62,519 nt of DNA. Source: Jiella pacifica. Lineage in GTDB: Bacteria > Pseudomonadota > Alphaproteobacteria > Rhizobiales > Rhizobiaceae. Positions 27,351 through 35,648 of the stretch are shown here, in pieces. The notes beneath the pieces were generated by a model. It saw only the letters and a list, made by a program, of their open reading frames with translations, had not been told where the DNA came from and searched no databases. The stretch spans positions 1 to 62,519 of the forward strand of contig NZ_JAAAMG010000027.1 of assembly GCF_010500815.1 (NCBI RefSeq). Reading direction: 5' to 3'. The stretch's first letter is position 1. Each line of letters opens with the position of its first letter. Position numbers and translations under genes: made by a program.

Positions 27351-29291
27351 TCAAGCTGTCGAAATGATCTTGTCGAGCTTGAGCGCCACATGCAGTTCGA
27401 GCGCCGCGATTGGATCGTTCCAGCCGCCCGTCACTTCTCGCAGGGTCTCCAGGCGCCGGCGGACCGTATTGACGTGGATGTCCAGCTCTTCGGCAGCGCG
27501 GGCGATATTGAACTGGCAATCGAAAAAGCACAGCAAAGTCGCCTTCAACTGAGCCCTGCCGCGCGGATCGCGGGCCGTGATGGGGTCGAGCGTATTCTTC
27601 ACGAACTCCTGGATCCGCCGCGGGTCGCCACCCTCGAACAGCCGTGCGAACAAATTGACGTCGCCTTCCCCGATGAACCGATGGAGAGGCGCGATCCTTT
27701 CCATCGTGCGCAGGGCGTTGCCGAGCCTGGCGTAATGGGTGGGGCTTGCCGCGAGGTCGCAATAGGGCTTCGAAATCAGGCCGCCGATCTGCACGGACTC
27801 GCCCCGCTGGCTCAACGTTTCGATCAGTTTGTCGACCTCCTTGAGCGGCCCGACGGCCAGATAGGCGCCGTCGATGAGATCGAGCAGAATGTTGAGCCGC
27901 CCGCCGGCCTGTCTGATCTGGGCGGTCTGTTCCTCCCGTTTCATGCCGGACAGAACGATCAGGGCCAGCCGCACCGGCTGCTGCATGCCGAGGCCGAGCC
28001 GGTCGCGGACCGAGGCGACCGTGGAGGCATCCGTCGGCGAGACGAGCACGAGGTGTCGCAGCAGGGTGGACGAGGCGATCAGCCGATCCGTCTCCCGCTT
28101 TTCTGTCCACAATTTCGCGATCGACAGGGCAACGGCGCTGCGCTCGAGATTGCGCAGATGGATCTCGTCGATGCGGCCGGTGTGGCAGACGATGAGGCTG
28201 TCGCCGCGCACGCTGCCGCCGTGAAGAGCGAGAACCAGGCAGCGTTCGTTACCGGTTTCGCACAGGAGCACGGAACGGCCATTCTCGCGGGAGCGGACGA
28301 GGGCCGACAACAGCTGCGTCTGATCCAGTCTGCCTTGCCGCATCTCTTCGCTGAGTAAGCCGTCATATTCGTCCGCCGTCACCTCGTGGCGGACGGTCAA
28401 GGCGCTGTCCAGATACTGGATCGACCCGCCGATATGGCCTGCCATGCGCCGCATGAAGGTCGCAAGGTCCGCCCCTTGCGCCAAGAGGGACATCATCTCG
28501 TCATGGGTCTGGGCGGAGGCTTCGACACGCTTGACGTGGCGCTCCAGCGCGCTTCGATTGCGCTCGGTCTCGTCCAGCGCTTCCGAAAGGCGCTCGAACG
28601 TCCGGGCGTTGCGCATCGCCATGCCGGCATGCTGGGCGAAGGACCCGAGCACCGATATCTCGCGTCCCGAATACTGCCTGGCGTAGCGGTCCGCGACGAA
28701 CAGCAGCCCCTGCACGGTGTCGCCGGAAAACGCCGGAAGGCCTGCAAGGGATTCGATGTTCTCGATGCCGAACTGACGGTCGAGGGCGGCGGAATGCGTG
28801 AAGCGATCGTCGGCCAGATAGTTCGACGTGGTGAAGAAGGTCTTGGTGTTCATGATCACGCTCACTGCGCCGCGATCGAACTGCGACGTCATCATTGCCG
28901 TGCCGGGGGCAAGATGACCCTCTGCCGCGATGTTGCGAAACAGGCCTTCCTTCTCGTCGCGGATCGTCAGCCAGGCGATGTCCGCGCTGACGAGGCTGCG
29001 CGCCCGGCTGACGATCTTGCGCAGGAGATCCTGCAGGGAGAGCGTGCTCGAGAGGTCGTGGGCCGTCTCGATGAGAAGATTGAGCCCGCGGTCTGCCAGA
29101 GCGGATTCGCGCGCATACCGCACCTGCGACGCCAACTGACCGAGCAGTCTTTCCGCGGCGAGCGGATCCTCTGAGCCTTCTCCTTCGGCCCGCAGCGCCG
29201 AGAGCAACGCATTGGTTTCGGTGTCGGCAGCGCCACGGGCTATTCGCTCCAGCAGATCGACGGTGATCGACAGCATCTTGGCAGGCGGCAT
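27351..29291 (-). CDS. GAF-domain transcriptional regulator with PucR-type C-terminus
   Basis: The 646-residue protein has an N-terminal helical region, a GAF domain (LIETAHDLSSTLSLQDLLRKIVSRARSLVSADIAWL to 'GIENIESLAGLPAFSGDTVQGLLFVADRYARQYSGREI'), a coiled coil (RNRSALERHVKRVEASAQ), a middle region and the PucR/CdaR helix-turn-helix at the end ('TLLCFFDCQFNIARAAEELDIHVNTVRRRLETLREVTGG'). Regulators of this group sense small aromatic or other metabolites. The start at 29289-29291 follows GGGGGGACGAG. It diverges from the second Liv-type importer, which it probably controls, and lies upstream of the tannase-type gene on its own strand. Confidence 0.82.
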   Translation of the reverse strand: MPPAKMLSITVDLLERIARGAADTETNALLSALRAEGEGSEDPLAAERLLGQLASQVRYARESALADRGLNLLIETAHDLSSTLSLQDLLRKIVSRARSLVSADIAWLTIRDEKEGLFRNIAAEGHLAPGTAMMTSQFDRGAVSVIMNTKTFFTTSNYLADDRFTHSAALDRQFGIENIESLAGLPAFSGDTVQGLLFVADRYARQYSGREISVLGSFAQHAGMAMRNARTFERLSEALDETERNRSALERHVKRVEASAQTHDEMMSLLAQGADLATFMRRMAGHIGGSIQYLDSALTVRHEVTADEYDGLLSEEMRQGRLDQTQLLSALVRSRENGRSVLLCETGNERCLVLALHGGSVRGDSLIVCHTGRIDEIHLRNLERSAVALSIAKLWTEKRETDRLIASSTLLRHLVLVSPTDASTVASVRDRLGLGMQQPVRLALIVLSGMKREEQTAQIRQAGGRLNILLDLIDGAYLAVGPLKEVDKLIETLSQRGESVQIGGLISKPYCDLAASPTHYARLGNALRTMERIAPLHRFIGEGDVNLFARLFEGGDPRRIQEFVKNTLDPITARDPRGRAQLKATLLCFFDCQFNIARAAEELDIHVNTVRRRLETLREVTGGWNDPIAALELHVALKLDKIISTA

Positions 29292-29709
29292 CTCGTCCCC
29301 CCCGCATGGTACTCGCGGAGCCTGAGCTGGCTTCGGCGTGATTTCCGTTTCGATGGTGGCTTTAACACCTATAACGACGTCCAACCTGTCACAACCATAC
29401 ATATTCAGACAACGCAACGCGTGACACTATCGATCGTCGTTATGGATCGGCTCCAGCAGGCGCCGATGCAGGCGGGGAGGAATACCGTCGCCATTTCCGG
29501 CTGTGATCGCGCAGGTGTTCTGCACCTGCGGGAAGGCGGTCGCACGCTGTTGGCTGTGCCGTCGCGGAAGACGAACGGCGGTCGCGCGGCTTCAAGCGGA
29601 GAGACGGATGTCTCCGCACCGATGCCGGACAAGAACGCTTGCTCGCAGGTTTCGCTGGGAGGGTCAGTTGGCGCCGCGACAAGACATCATCGATTTGAGG
29701 AGGATCACC
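29292..29709. other. Divergent control region between the GAF regulator and importer 2
   Basis: A 418-base gap between divergent genes. The right edge has the importer's ribosome binding site (GAGGAGG at about 29698). The AT-richer part at about 29345-29425 is the likely site of both promoters (for example GTTATAGGTG on the minus strand), but no -35/-10 pair stands out. No protein in this gap is supported. Confidence 0.4.
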
Positions 29710-30951
29710 ATGAAACGTATCGCGACGACGACGATTGCCGCTGCCGGAGCCCTGGTCGCTGCCGCCTCGGCCGGCCATGCCGAACCCTTGAAGATCGGCA
29801 TCATCGAAAGCCTTTCGGGTTCGCAGACCTCGACCGGCCGCCTCTACGCGACGGCCGTCGAATACGGAGTCGACAAGATCAACGAGGCTGGCGGCTTCAA
29901 CGGCGAGCCGGTGCAGGTCACCGAATACGACAATGCCGGCGGCGCCCCCGAGGCGGCCGACAAGTTCCGCCAGGCAGTCGCCGACGGCGTCGACATCATC
30001 TTTCAGGGCGCCTCGTCGGCCATCGCCGGCCAGCTCACCGAGGACGTGCGCAAGCACAACATCCGCAATCCCGGCAAGGAGGTGATGTTCATCAACCTCG
30101 GGGGCGAGGCCATGGAACTCACCGGCGAAAAGTGCCAGTTCTACCATTTCCGCTTCACCACCACCGCGCCGATGCGGGTCAACGCCCTGGTGAACGCGAT
30201 GAAGGAGGCAGGCGACCTCGGCACGAAGGCCTACGCGATCAACCAGAACTACTCCTGGGGCCAGGACGTGCAGGCGGCCGTCGAGGCCGCGGCCGGGGAG
30301 GGCGGCTACGAAGTCGTCGACGAGGTCCTGCACGACGTGAACAAGATCCAGGACTTCGCGCCCTTCGTCGCGCGCATCAAGGCGGCCGCTCCCGACACCG
30401 TCTTCACCGGCAACTGGTCGAACGACCTGCTTCTCCTGATGAAGGCGGCAGGCGACGCCGGGCTGGACGTGACCTTCGCGACCGCCTTCCTGGACCAGCC
30501 CGGCAACATCGCCAATGCCGGCAAGACCGCCCTCGGCCACTACATCGCCAACAATTACGACAATGCCGCCTCCGAGAGCGATGCGTTTCCGCAGGCCTAC
30601 AAGCAGGCGACGGGCCACGTCCCGATCTTCGTTGAGGGGCATTCCGCCTTCGCTCTCGCCCAGCTTCAGCAGGCGCTCGGAACGCTCGACCTCGGCGGCG
30701 GCGATATCGACGTCACCAAGATCGCGCTGGCGCTTGAGGATACGACCTACGAGACCCCGGTCGGTCCGGTCACGGTCCGCAAGGAGGACCACCAGACCAT
30801 TCGTCCCGTGGTGGTGTCCAAGGTCGTCGAGAATGCCAAATATCCCGCCGACGACACCGACATGGGCTTCGAGACGGTGAAGATCGTTCCCGCCGAGGAG
30901 GCGATCTATCCGGTGCAGGAGAGCTGCGACATGCAGCGGCCGGAGGAATAA
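29710..30951 (+). CDS. Substrate-binding protein of Liv-type importer 2
   Basis: The 413-residue protein has a signal peptide (MKRIATTTIAAAGALVAAASAGHA) and begins the mature part 'EPLKIGIIESLSGSQTSTGR', the usual LivJ/LivK fold entry. Residues such as 'YAINQNYSWGQDVQ' and 'TVFTGNWSNDLLLLMKAAGDAG' match the group of longer binding proteins found with aromatic or other organic acid importers. The ATG is set by GAGGAGG seven bases upstream. It is the first gene of the operon 29710-35570. Confidence 0.87.
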   Translation: MKRIATTTIAAAGALVAAASAGHAEPLKIGIIESLSGSQTSTGRLYATAVEYGVDKINEAGGFNGEPVQVTEYDNAGGAPEAADKFRQAVADGVDIIFQGASSAIAGQLTEDVRKHNIRNPGKEVMFINLGGEAMELTGEKCQFYHFRFTTTAPMRVNALVNAMKEAGDLGTKAYAINQNYSWGQDVQAAVEAAAGEGGYEVVDEVLHDVNKIQDFAPFVARIKAAAPDTVFTGNWSNDLLLLMKAAGDAGLDVTFATAFLDQPGNIANAGKTALGHYIANNYDNAASESDAFPQAYKQATGHVPIFVEGHSAFALAQLQQALGTLDLGGGDIDVTKIALALEDTTYETPVGPVTVRKEDHQTIRPVVVSKVVENAKYPADDTDMGFETVKIVPAEEAIYPVQESCDMQRPEE

Positions 30952-30964
30952 CCTCTCCGCGCCA

Positions 30965-30995
30965 GGGCCGGCCCGCGTGTTTCGCCGGCCGGCCC
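30965..30995 (+). terminator. Intercistronic hairpin after the binding-protein gene
   Basis: GGGCCGGC (30965-30972) pairs perfectly with GCCGGCCC (30988-30995) across a 15-base loop, in the gap between the binding-protein gene and livH. There is no T-run. The position is the same as in the Rbs-type operon (19456), consistent with a role in raising binding-protein mRNA levels. Confidence 0.5.
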
Positions 30996-31023
30996 GCCTG
31001 ATCTCCTCATCCCGGAAGACCCG

Positions 31024-31965
31024 ATGGAATTCGCGATCATCTCCACGCTGAACGGCGTGACCTATGGCCTGTTGCTGTTCATGGTCTCGGCCGGCCTGAC
31101 GCTGATCTTCGGCATGATGGGCGTGCTCAACTTCGCCCATGCCTCCTTCTACATGCTGGGCGCCTATGTCGCCTACGCGGTGTCCTCGATCTTCGGATTC
31201 TGGATCGGCCTGATCGTTGCGCCCATCGTCGTCGGCCTCATCGGCATGGCGGTGGAGCGCTTCCTGCTGCCGCGGGTCCACGCCCACGGCCATGCGCACG
31301 AACTGCTTCTCACCTTCGGTCTGGCACTGATCATCGAGGAGCTGATCAAGCTCTTCTTCGGCGACTTCCCGGTGAACTACCAGATGCCGGCGGACCTGCG
31401 GTTTTCCGCCTTCAGCGTCTTCGGCTCGAACTATCCCTTCTACCGTCTCTTCATCGGCGGTGTGGCGGTGGTCATGTTCGCGGTTCTCTGGCTGCTTCTG
31501 ACGCGGACGCGCACCGGCATCGTGGTGCGCGCGGCCGAGCGGCTTCCCGCCATGGCCGAGGCGCTCGGGCACAACATCCCGATGGTTTTCATGTTCGTCT
31601 TCGGCACGGGCGCGGCGCTCGCCGGCCTGGGTGGAGCGGTCGCAGGGGCCTTCTACCCCACCAACCCCAACATGGGGATCGAACTCGGCGTCATCGTCTT
31701 CGTGGTCGTCGTCGTGGGCGGGCTCGGCTCGCTCAAGGGCTCACTGCTCGCCTCGCTGCTGATCGGCCTGTTCTCGTCCTTCGCGGTCGGCCTCGACTGG
31801 TCGCTGGCAGGCCTCTTCGGTCTTTTCGGCCTTGGAGATTGGGCACGGTCCCTCGGCGGGCTGATGACGCTCGAACTCTCCTCGGTCAGCGCCACCATCC
31901 CGTTCGCCCTGATGCTGATCGTCCTTCTGGTGCGACCGGCCGGTCTCATGGGCGAGCCCAACTGA
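31024..31965 (+). CDS. livH: ABC permease of importer 2 (LivH family)
   Basis: The 313-residue inner-membrane protein has about eight hydrophobic segments and the LivH start region (NGVTYGLLLFMVSAGLTLIFGMMGVLNFAHASFYMLGAY). The coupling loop reads 'RTGIVVRAAERLPAMAEALGHN'. It forms the channel with the next gene, livM, which begins one base after its stop. GGAAGA serves as ribosome binding site. Confidence 0.88.
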   Translation: MEFAIISTLNGVTYGLLLFMVSAGLTLIFGMMGVLNFAHASFYMLGAYVAYAVSSIFGFWIGLIVAPIVVGLIGMAVERFLLPRVHAHGHAHELLLTFGLALIIEELIKLFFGDFPVNYQMPADLRFSAFSVFGSNYPFYRLFIGGVAVVMFAVLWLLLTRTRTGIVVRAAERLPAMAEALGHNIPMVFMFVFGTGAALAGLGGAVAGAFYPTNPNMGIELGVIVFVVVVVGGLGSLKGSLLASLLIGLFSSFAVGLDWSLAGLFGLFGLGDWARSLGGLMTLELSSVSATIPFALMLIVLLVRPAGLMGEPN

Positions 31966-31966
31966 C

Positions 31967-33256
31967 ATGGCTTCGATGCGCACTATCCTGATCCTCGCCG
32001 CCATCCTGCTGCTGCTGGTCGCCGTGCCGCCCTTTCTCGGGATCGCCTGGCAGAACGCGCTGGTGAACGTCCTGATCGCCAGCCTCTTCGCGCTCGCCTT
32101 CAACCTGCTCATCGGCCAGGCGGGCCTGCTCTCCTTCGGCCATGCCGCCTATTTCGGCATCGGCGCCTTCGCGGCGCTCCACCTGATGATCGCGGTCGAG
32201 GACGGGTTCGATTTCCCCACCCCGCTGCTGCCCGTCGCAGGCGCGGCCGCCGGGCTCCTCGTCGGGATCGTCGCCGGCTATTTCGCGACGATGCGCTCCG
32301 GCGTCTATTTCGCCCTCGTGACGCTCGCCATCGCGGAACTCTTCCATTCGCTAGCACCGCATCTCCAGGGCGTCTTCGGCGGGGAGTCGGGCGTTTCCTC
32401 GATGCGCATGCCGTGGCAGGGGATCGTCTTCGGATCGATTATCGAGGTTTATTATCTGACCCTCGGATGGGTTTTGATCTGCGGTCTGGCGCTTTGGACC
32501 TACACCCGCACGCCCTTCGGGCGCCTGACCCTGGCGCTGCGCGACAACGAACAGCGGGTGCGCTTCCTCGGCTACGACGCCCATGCGGCCAAGGTCATCG
32601 TCTTCGCCATTTCAGCCATGTTCTCGGGCGTGGCAGGCGCTCTGCTGGCGATCTCGAACGAGACGGCGAACTACTCGCTCTTCGCCACCGACGTCTCCGC
32701 CCAAGTGGTGCTGCAGACCTTCGTGGGCGGCTCCACCGTGTTCTTCGGCCCGGTAGTCGGGGCCGCGGCCTTCACGCTCTTCTCGTTCCTGGTCTCCGAC
32801 CTCACCCGGTCGTGGGTCTTCTACCAGGGCCTGATCTTCGTCCTGGTGATGCTCTTCGCGCCGACCGGCATCGGCGGCGTGGTCCAGTTCCATGCCCGGC
32901 ACCGACGGCAGCTCGATCGGTCGCGCCTGGCCGGCCCCTATGCCCTGGCGCTTCTCGGAGGGCTGCTTATCGCGGGCGGGGTGGTCTATCTCACCGAGAC
33001 TGTCGCAGTGCTGTTCGGCCAGGGCTACGCCGTGCGGATGCGCGACGCCGTGGACGGCCTGCCGAACTACGATCTGTTCGGCATCAGCTGGAACCCGGTC
33101 AGCATCCTCACCTGGCTGCTGCCCCTCGTCCTCGTCGCCGTAGGCGGCGTGATCCTCGTCCGCGCTCGCCGGTCGATCGCGGGTTTCTGGGATCGGGTGG
33201 GAAGGAGCGACGGTCCGGTGGAAACGAAAGCCGCTGCACCGGGAGGGCCCGCATGA
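31967..33256 (+). CDS. livM: ABC permease of importer 2 (LivM family) with C-terminal extension
   Basis: The first about 310 residues are a normal LivM permease (FNLLIGQAGLLSFGHAAYFGIGAFAALHL; coupling loop FGRLTLALRDNEQRVRFLGYDA). After 'GIGGVVQFHARHRRQLDRSR' it continues for about 115 more residues with two extra hydrophobic helices (YALALLGGLLIAGGVVYLTE and ILTWLLPLVLVAVGGVILV) flanking a loop with aromatic residues (RMRDAVDGLPNYDLFGISWNP). Normal LivM ends near residue 330. The extension is in frame and has natural sequence, so it is a true domain. Its stop overlaps livG by 4 bp. Confidence 0.87.
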   Translation: MASMRTILILAAILLLLVAVPPFLGIAWQNALVNVLIASLFALAFNLLIGQAGLLSFGHAAYFGIGAFAALHLMIAVEDGFDFPTPLLPVAGAAAGLLVGIVAGYFATMRSGVYFALVTLAIAELFHSLAPHLQGVFGGESGVSSMRMPWQGIVFGSIIEVYYLTLGWVLICGLALWTYTRTPFGRLTLALRDNEQRVRFLGYDAHAAKVIVFAISAMFSGVAGALLAISNETANYSLFATDVSAQVVLQTFVGGSTVFFGPVVGAAAFTLFSFLVSDLTRSWVFYQGLIFVLVMLFAPTGIGGVVQFHARHRRQLDRSRLAGPYALALLGGLLIAGGVVYLTETVAVLFGQGYAVRMRDAVDGLPNYDLFGISWNPVSILTWLLPLVLVAVGGVILVRARRSIAGFWDRVGRSDGPVETKAAAPGGPA

Positions 33257-34020
33257 GCGCGACGAGGACGGAGCTGCCGGCGCTGCACCTGGCCGGCGTG
33301 ACGAAATCCTTCGGCCCGATCGAAGTGATCCAGGGCGTCGACCTCGACATCCGCCCCGGCGAGCGCCATGCGGTGATCGGCCCGAACGGAGCGGGCAAGT
33401 CGACGCTGTTCAACCTGATCTCGGGGATGTTCCCGCCATCGTCCGGCGAGATCCTGCTCGATGGGCAGGGCATCACCGGGCTGTCGCCGCACCGGATCAA
33501 CCGGGCGGGGCTGGCGCGGTCCTTCCAGATCACCAACATCTTCCATCGCTTGAGCGTCTTCGAGAACCTGCGCATCGGCGTCCTCGCACGTCACGGCGTG
33601 CGCTACGGGCTCTTCCGCCCGATCTCGAGGATGCGGCGGGTGAACGAAGAGACCGCCGAAGTACTCGAACGTGTCGGGCTTCGCGCTCGCGGCGAAGACC
33701 TCGCCGGAGACCTCACCTATTCCGAGCAGCGCGCGCTGGAGATCGGCATGACGCTGACCACCGGCGCCGACGTCATCCTGCTCGACGAGCCCACGGCCGG
33801 CATGTCCCGCGAGGAAACGGCCGAGGCGGTGGAACTCATTCGCTCGGTCACGCAAGGCAAGACGCTGCTCATGGTCGAGCACGACATGAGCGTCGTCTTC
33901 AGCCTCTGCGACCGGGTCTCGGTGCTGGTTTACGGCTCGATCCTGGCCACCGACACACCCGAGCGCATCAGTGCCAACCGCGAGGTTCAGGAAGCCTATC
34001 TTGGCGAGGAGGCGTCATGA
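33253..34020 (+). CDS. livG: ABC ATPase of importer 2 (LivG family), altered signature motif
   Basis: The 255-residue ATPase has Walker A GPNGAGKST, Walker B VILLDEPTAGMS and switch 'LMVEHDMS', all intact. The signature reads LTYSEQ instead of L-(S/A)-Y-G-(E/D)-Q, so the conserved Gly is Ser. The signature works with the Walker A of the partner LivF, and there the Walker A lysine is also changed (see the gene at 34017). Starts with the ATGA overlap to livM and ends overlapping livF by 4 bp. Apart from the signature it looks functional. Confidence 0.88.
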   Translation: MSATRTELPALHLAGVTKSFGPIEVIQGVDLDIRPGERHAVIGPNGAGKSTLFNLISGMFPPSSGEILLDGQGITGLSPHRINRAGLARSFQITNIFHRLSVFENLRIGVLARHGVRYGLFRPISRMRRVNEETAEVLERVGLRARGEDLAGDLTYSEQRALEIGMTLTTGADVILLDEPTAGMSREETAEAVELIRSVTQGKTLLMVEHDMSVVFSLCDRVSVLVYGSILATDTPERISANREVQEAYLGEEAS

Positions 34021-34727
34021 GCTTGCTTGAGGTCAAAGGTCTCCACGCCCATTACGGCAAGAGCCACATTCTCCATGGCATCGACATGCAGGTCCCCGAG
34101 GCGGCCATCCTCTCGCTGCTCGGTCGCAACGGCTCTGGTCGCTCGACGCTGCTCAAGGCGATGATGGGGCTGGTTCCGCCCACCGCCGGGAGCGTGACGC
34201 TGGACGGACGTCAACTCGTCGGGCGGCGCCCCTACGACATCTGCCGGCAGGGCATCGGCTATGTCCCAGAGGAACGGCTGATCTTCCCCAACCTCACGGT
34301 CGACGAAAACCTCGCGATGGGCACCCAAAAGGGTACGCCGGGGGCCCATTGCTGGTCGGTCGAGGAGATGTACGGCTATTTCCCCCGCCTGAAGGAGAGG
34401 CGCGCGATCCGCGCCGGCTATCTCTCCGGCGGCGAGCAGCAGATGCTGACGATTTGCCGATCGCTTCTCGGTAACCCCCGCCTGCTGTTGATCGACGAGC
34501 CCACCGAGGGCCTGGCGCCGAAGATCGTCGAGGTCGTGATGGAGGTGATCCTCGACATCGGCCGCAGAGGCGTCGCCGTCGTGCTGGTCGAGCAGAAGCT
34601 TACGATCGCGCTCAAGGTCGCCCGCGAGGTTGTGGTGATGGGACACGGCGAGCTGGTGTTCCGCGGTACGCCCGGCGAACTGGCAGAAACTCCGGACATT
34701 CGCCGCCGCTGGCTGGAAGTCGCCTGA
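34017..34727 (+). CDS. livF: ABC ATPase of importer 2 (LivF family), Walker A Lys replaced by Arg
   Basis: The 236-residue protein is a LivF ATPase with signature LSGGEQ and Walker B LLLIDEPTEGLAP. The Walker A reads GRNGSGRST: the catalytic lysine at residue 42 is arginine (codon CGC, 34140-34142). Arg at this place usually abolishes ATP hydrolysis at that site. In the dimer this Walker A pairs with the altered signature of LivG, so one of the two composite sites is degenerate while the other (LivG Walker A with LivF signature) is canonical. ATGA overlap with livG. Confidence 0.87.
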   Translation: MSLLEVKGLHAHYGKSHILHGIDMQVPEAAILSLLGRNGSGRSTLLKAMMGLVPPTAGSVTLDGRQLVGRRPYDICRQGIGYVPEERLIFPNLTVDENLAMGTQKGTPGAHCWSVEEMYGYFPRLKERRAIRAGYLSGGEQQMLTICRSLLGNPRLLLIDEPTEGLAPKIVEVVMEVILDIGRRGVAVVLVEQKLTIALKVAREVVVMGHGELVFRGTPGELAETPDIRRRWLEVA

Positions 34728-34781
34728 GCGAATGGAACAAGTCTGTCCGGCCACGGGCCGCTGAAGGAAAGATGAGAAACC

Positions 34782-35570
34782 GTGACCTACTTGGAAAGAT
34801 TACATCCTCGGCAGGGCTTGAGAGTGCTCGTGACGGCCGGCGCGTCGGGAATCGGCGCCGCGATCGCCGCGGCATTTCTGGAAGCCGGCGCAAAGGTGGC
34901 GATCTGCGATGTGGACGAAGCGGCCTTGGACAAATTCAGGGCCGAGCATCCCGATGTCCAAGGCGTTGCCGCTGACGTGTCCGATCCCGAGGCGGTCGAT
35001 CGTCTGTTCGATGTCGTGGAACATACGTTCGGGGGACTGGACGTGCTGGTGAACAACGCCGGCGTTTCCGGGCCGACGGGAATGATCGAAACCCTGTCGA
35101 TCGACGAGATTCGCCGCACGATCGAGATCGATCTCGTCGGCCAGCTCGTCGTCATTCGCCGGGCGGCCAAGCTTCTCAAACAGAGCAACGACGCCGCGAT
35201 CATCAACATCTCGTCGGTTGCCGGCAGGTTCGGCTATGCGATGCGGTCGCCCTATTCGGCTTCAAAATGGGGCATCGTCGGATTGACCGCGAGTCTGGCA
35301 AAGGAAATGGGCCCGGAAGGGGTCCGCGTGAACGCGATCCTGCCGGGCGTGGTCCGCGGCGCGCGGATGGACAGGGTGATCACCGCAAAGGCCGAAGCCT
35401 CGGGCCGGACTTTCGCAGAGGTGGAGGAAGAATACGTTTCCAGCATCTCGCTCCGCCGGATGGTCGAACCGGACGACGTCGCGCTGACCGTCTTGTTCCT
35501 GAGTTCGCCGGCGGGCGCCAATATCTCGGGGCAGGCGATCGGCGTCTGCGCCAATGTCGAATACCTGTAG
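34782..35570 (+). CDS. SDR-family oxidoreductase
   Basis: The 262-residue protein is a classical short-chain dehydrogenase: cofactor loop TAGASGIG, Asp of 'ICDVDEA' that favours NAD(H), NNAGV, catalytic Ser in 'INISSVAG' and YSASK. It starts at a GTG (34782), with GAAGGA about 14 bases upstream; an ATG at 34772 is in another frame. It follows livF by 54 bases and is probably the last gene of the importer 2 operon, acting on the imported compound. The C-terminal 'GQAIGVCANVEYL' is usual for SDRs acting on sugars or cyclic polyols, but the substrate is not known. Confidence 0.82.
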   Translation: MTYLERLHPRQGLRVLVTAGASGIGAAIAAAFLEAGAKVAICDVDEAALDKFRAEHPDVQGVAADVSDPEAVDRLFDVVEHTFGGLDVLVNNAGVSGPTGMIETLSIDEIRRTIEIDLVGQLVVIRRAAKLLKQSNDAAIINISSVAGRFGYAMRSPYSASKWGIVGLTASLAKEMGPEGVRVNAILPGVVRGARMDRVITAKAEASGRTFAEVEEEYVSSISLRRMVEPDDVALTVLFLSSPAGANISGQAIGVCANVEYL

Positions 35571-35648
35571 GCCACGATATTCGAACGGGTGGTGCGCGAT
35601 CATCCGGCCGGCCTCACGCAGGCCGACTGGGCCGCATCACCTGGCCCG

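Noticed and set aside
29440-31572. A 710-codon minus-strand frame opposite the importer 2 binding protein and livH
   Set aside because: It runs antisense to clearly conserved genes and has no recognisable domain.
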